A DNA stretch of 6,190 bases from a bacterium Ga0077546 (lineage in GTDB: Bacteria; Cyanobacteriota; Vampirovibrionia; Obscuribacterales; Obscuribacteraceae): the NCBI GenBank assembly GCA_001464165.1, contig LNEX01000311.1, positions 1 through 6,190 on the forward strand, written 5' to 3'. The translations under genes were made by a program, and so were the position numbers. Under the pieces are notes generated by a model. It was not told the origin of the DNA and did not search any database. It saw nothing but the letters and a program-made list of their open reading frames with translations. Below, in pieces: positions 6,121 to 6,190 of the stretch (positions within the stretch are counted from its first letter, which is position 1; every line of letters starts with the position of its first letter).

Positions 6121-6190
6121 TTATTCCCAGAGCAATCTTTGAGCCAGACTAGGTCCGATGCCAAAATATTTGTTTAATAGCTCGGGTTTT
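6121..6190 (-). CDS. C-terminal fragment of a protein with an HhH-like tail (start outside the window)
   Basis: A minus-strand frame enters from the right edge and ends at TAA 6123-6121 after 22 codons reading KPELLNKYFGIGPSLAQRLL then Trp-Glu. The FGIGPSLAQRLL stretch has the shape of a helix-hairpin-helix or similar G-I-G-P turn between helices, which supports it as real coding sequence; the other two minus frames are interrupted within the same stretch. With so little visible, the family cannot be named. It converges on the small acidic gene. Confidence 0.45.
   Translation of the reverse strand, partial: KPELLNKYFGIGPSLAQRLLWE

Noticed and set aside
6116..6130. Weak hairpin (CTGAG/CCCAG) as a terminator
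   Set aside because: The stem is only 5 bp with a mismatch or G-U pair, no U-tract follows on either strand, and it overlaps the end of the minus-strand fragment.
6121..6190. Assigning the right-edge fragment to the RqcH/NFACT family because of its G-I-G-P-S-L-A motif
   Set aside because: In that family as I recall it a similar motif lies in the middle of a long protein, whereas here it is followed at once by a stop. Twenty-two residues cannot decide it.

Overview
The window is a dense bacterial chromosomal segment with almost no non-coding space. It has moderate base composition, Shine-Dalgarno sites before most genes, and two exported or membrane proteins with signal peptides that end in AxA. 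The styles of the MscS-type channel, the DUF2156 protein and the gluzincin protease suggest a Gram-negative-type envelope. A non-photosynthetic relative of the Cyanobacteria (Melainabacteria/Vampirovibrionia type) is a guess from remembered protein style, not a demonstrated assignment. No tRNA, rRNA, insertion sequence, CRISPR array or phage gene is visible.

Layout. At the left edge, on the minus strand, a GlcG/HbpS-type small protein (77-472) is followed by the first 17 codons of another gene (1-52) with a very good ribosome binding site. A 134-bp divergent intergenic region separates these from a plus-strand secreted zinc-peptidase-like protein (607-1560). That gene converges on a long minus-strand gene set, and the two stop codons are only 4 nt apart. 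The minus-strand set runs, in transcription order, rhodanese (5809-5468), MscS-family mechanosensitive channel (5428-3614), a broken DUF2156/lysyl-phosphatidylglycerol synthetase-like gene (3578-2437) and an alpha/beta hydrolase (2425-1565). Its gaps are 39, 35 and 11 nt, so it is probably one operon. Divergent from the rhodanese is a 73-residue acidic protein (5880-6101) with a consensus-like promoter and ribosome binding site. At the right edge the C-terminus of another minus-strand gene enters (6121-6190).

The most notable result is the DUF2156 gene. Its recognisable domain is spread over three reading frames: 3578 to about 3195, about 3193 to about 2764, and about 2755 to 2437. The last piece has no start codon of its own and is easily missed. 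Each break is a net +1 shift. The first lies exactly on a tandem CGAA-CGAA, and removing one copy restores the frame. Either the gene is decaying or the assembly has two errors. The first break could also be a switchable repeat, but two copies make that unlikely.

Functionally, the intact operon members and the broken gene touch the cell envelope (tension-gated channel, lipid aminoacylation) plus two general enzymes (rhodanese, hydrolase). The shared 5' control region at 5810-5879 carries overlapping -10 boxes on the two strands and an 11-bp perfect inverted repeat, which could couple the operon to the small acidic protein.
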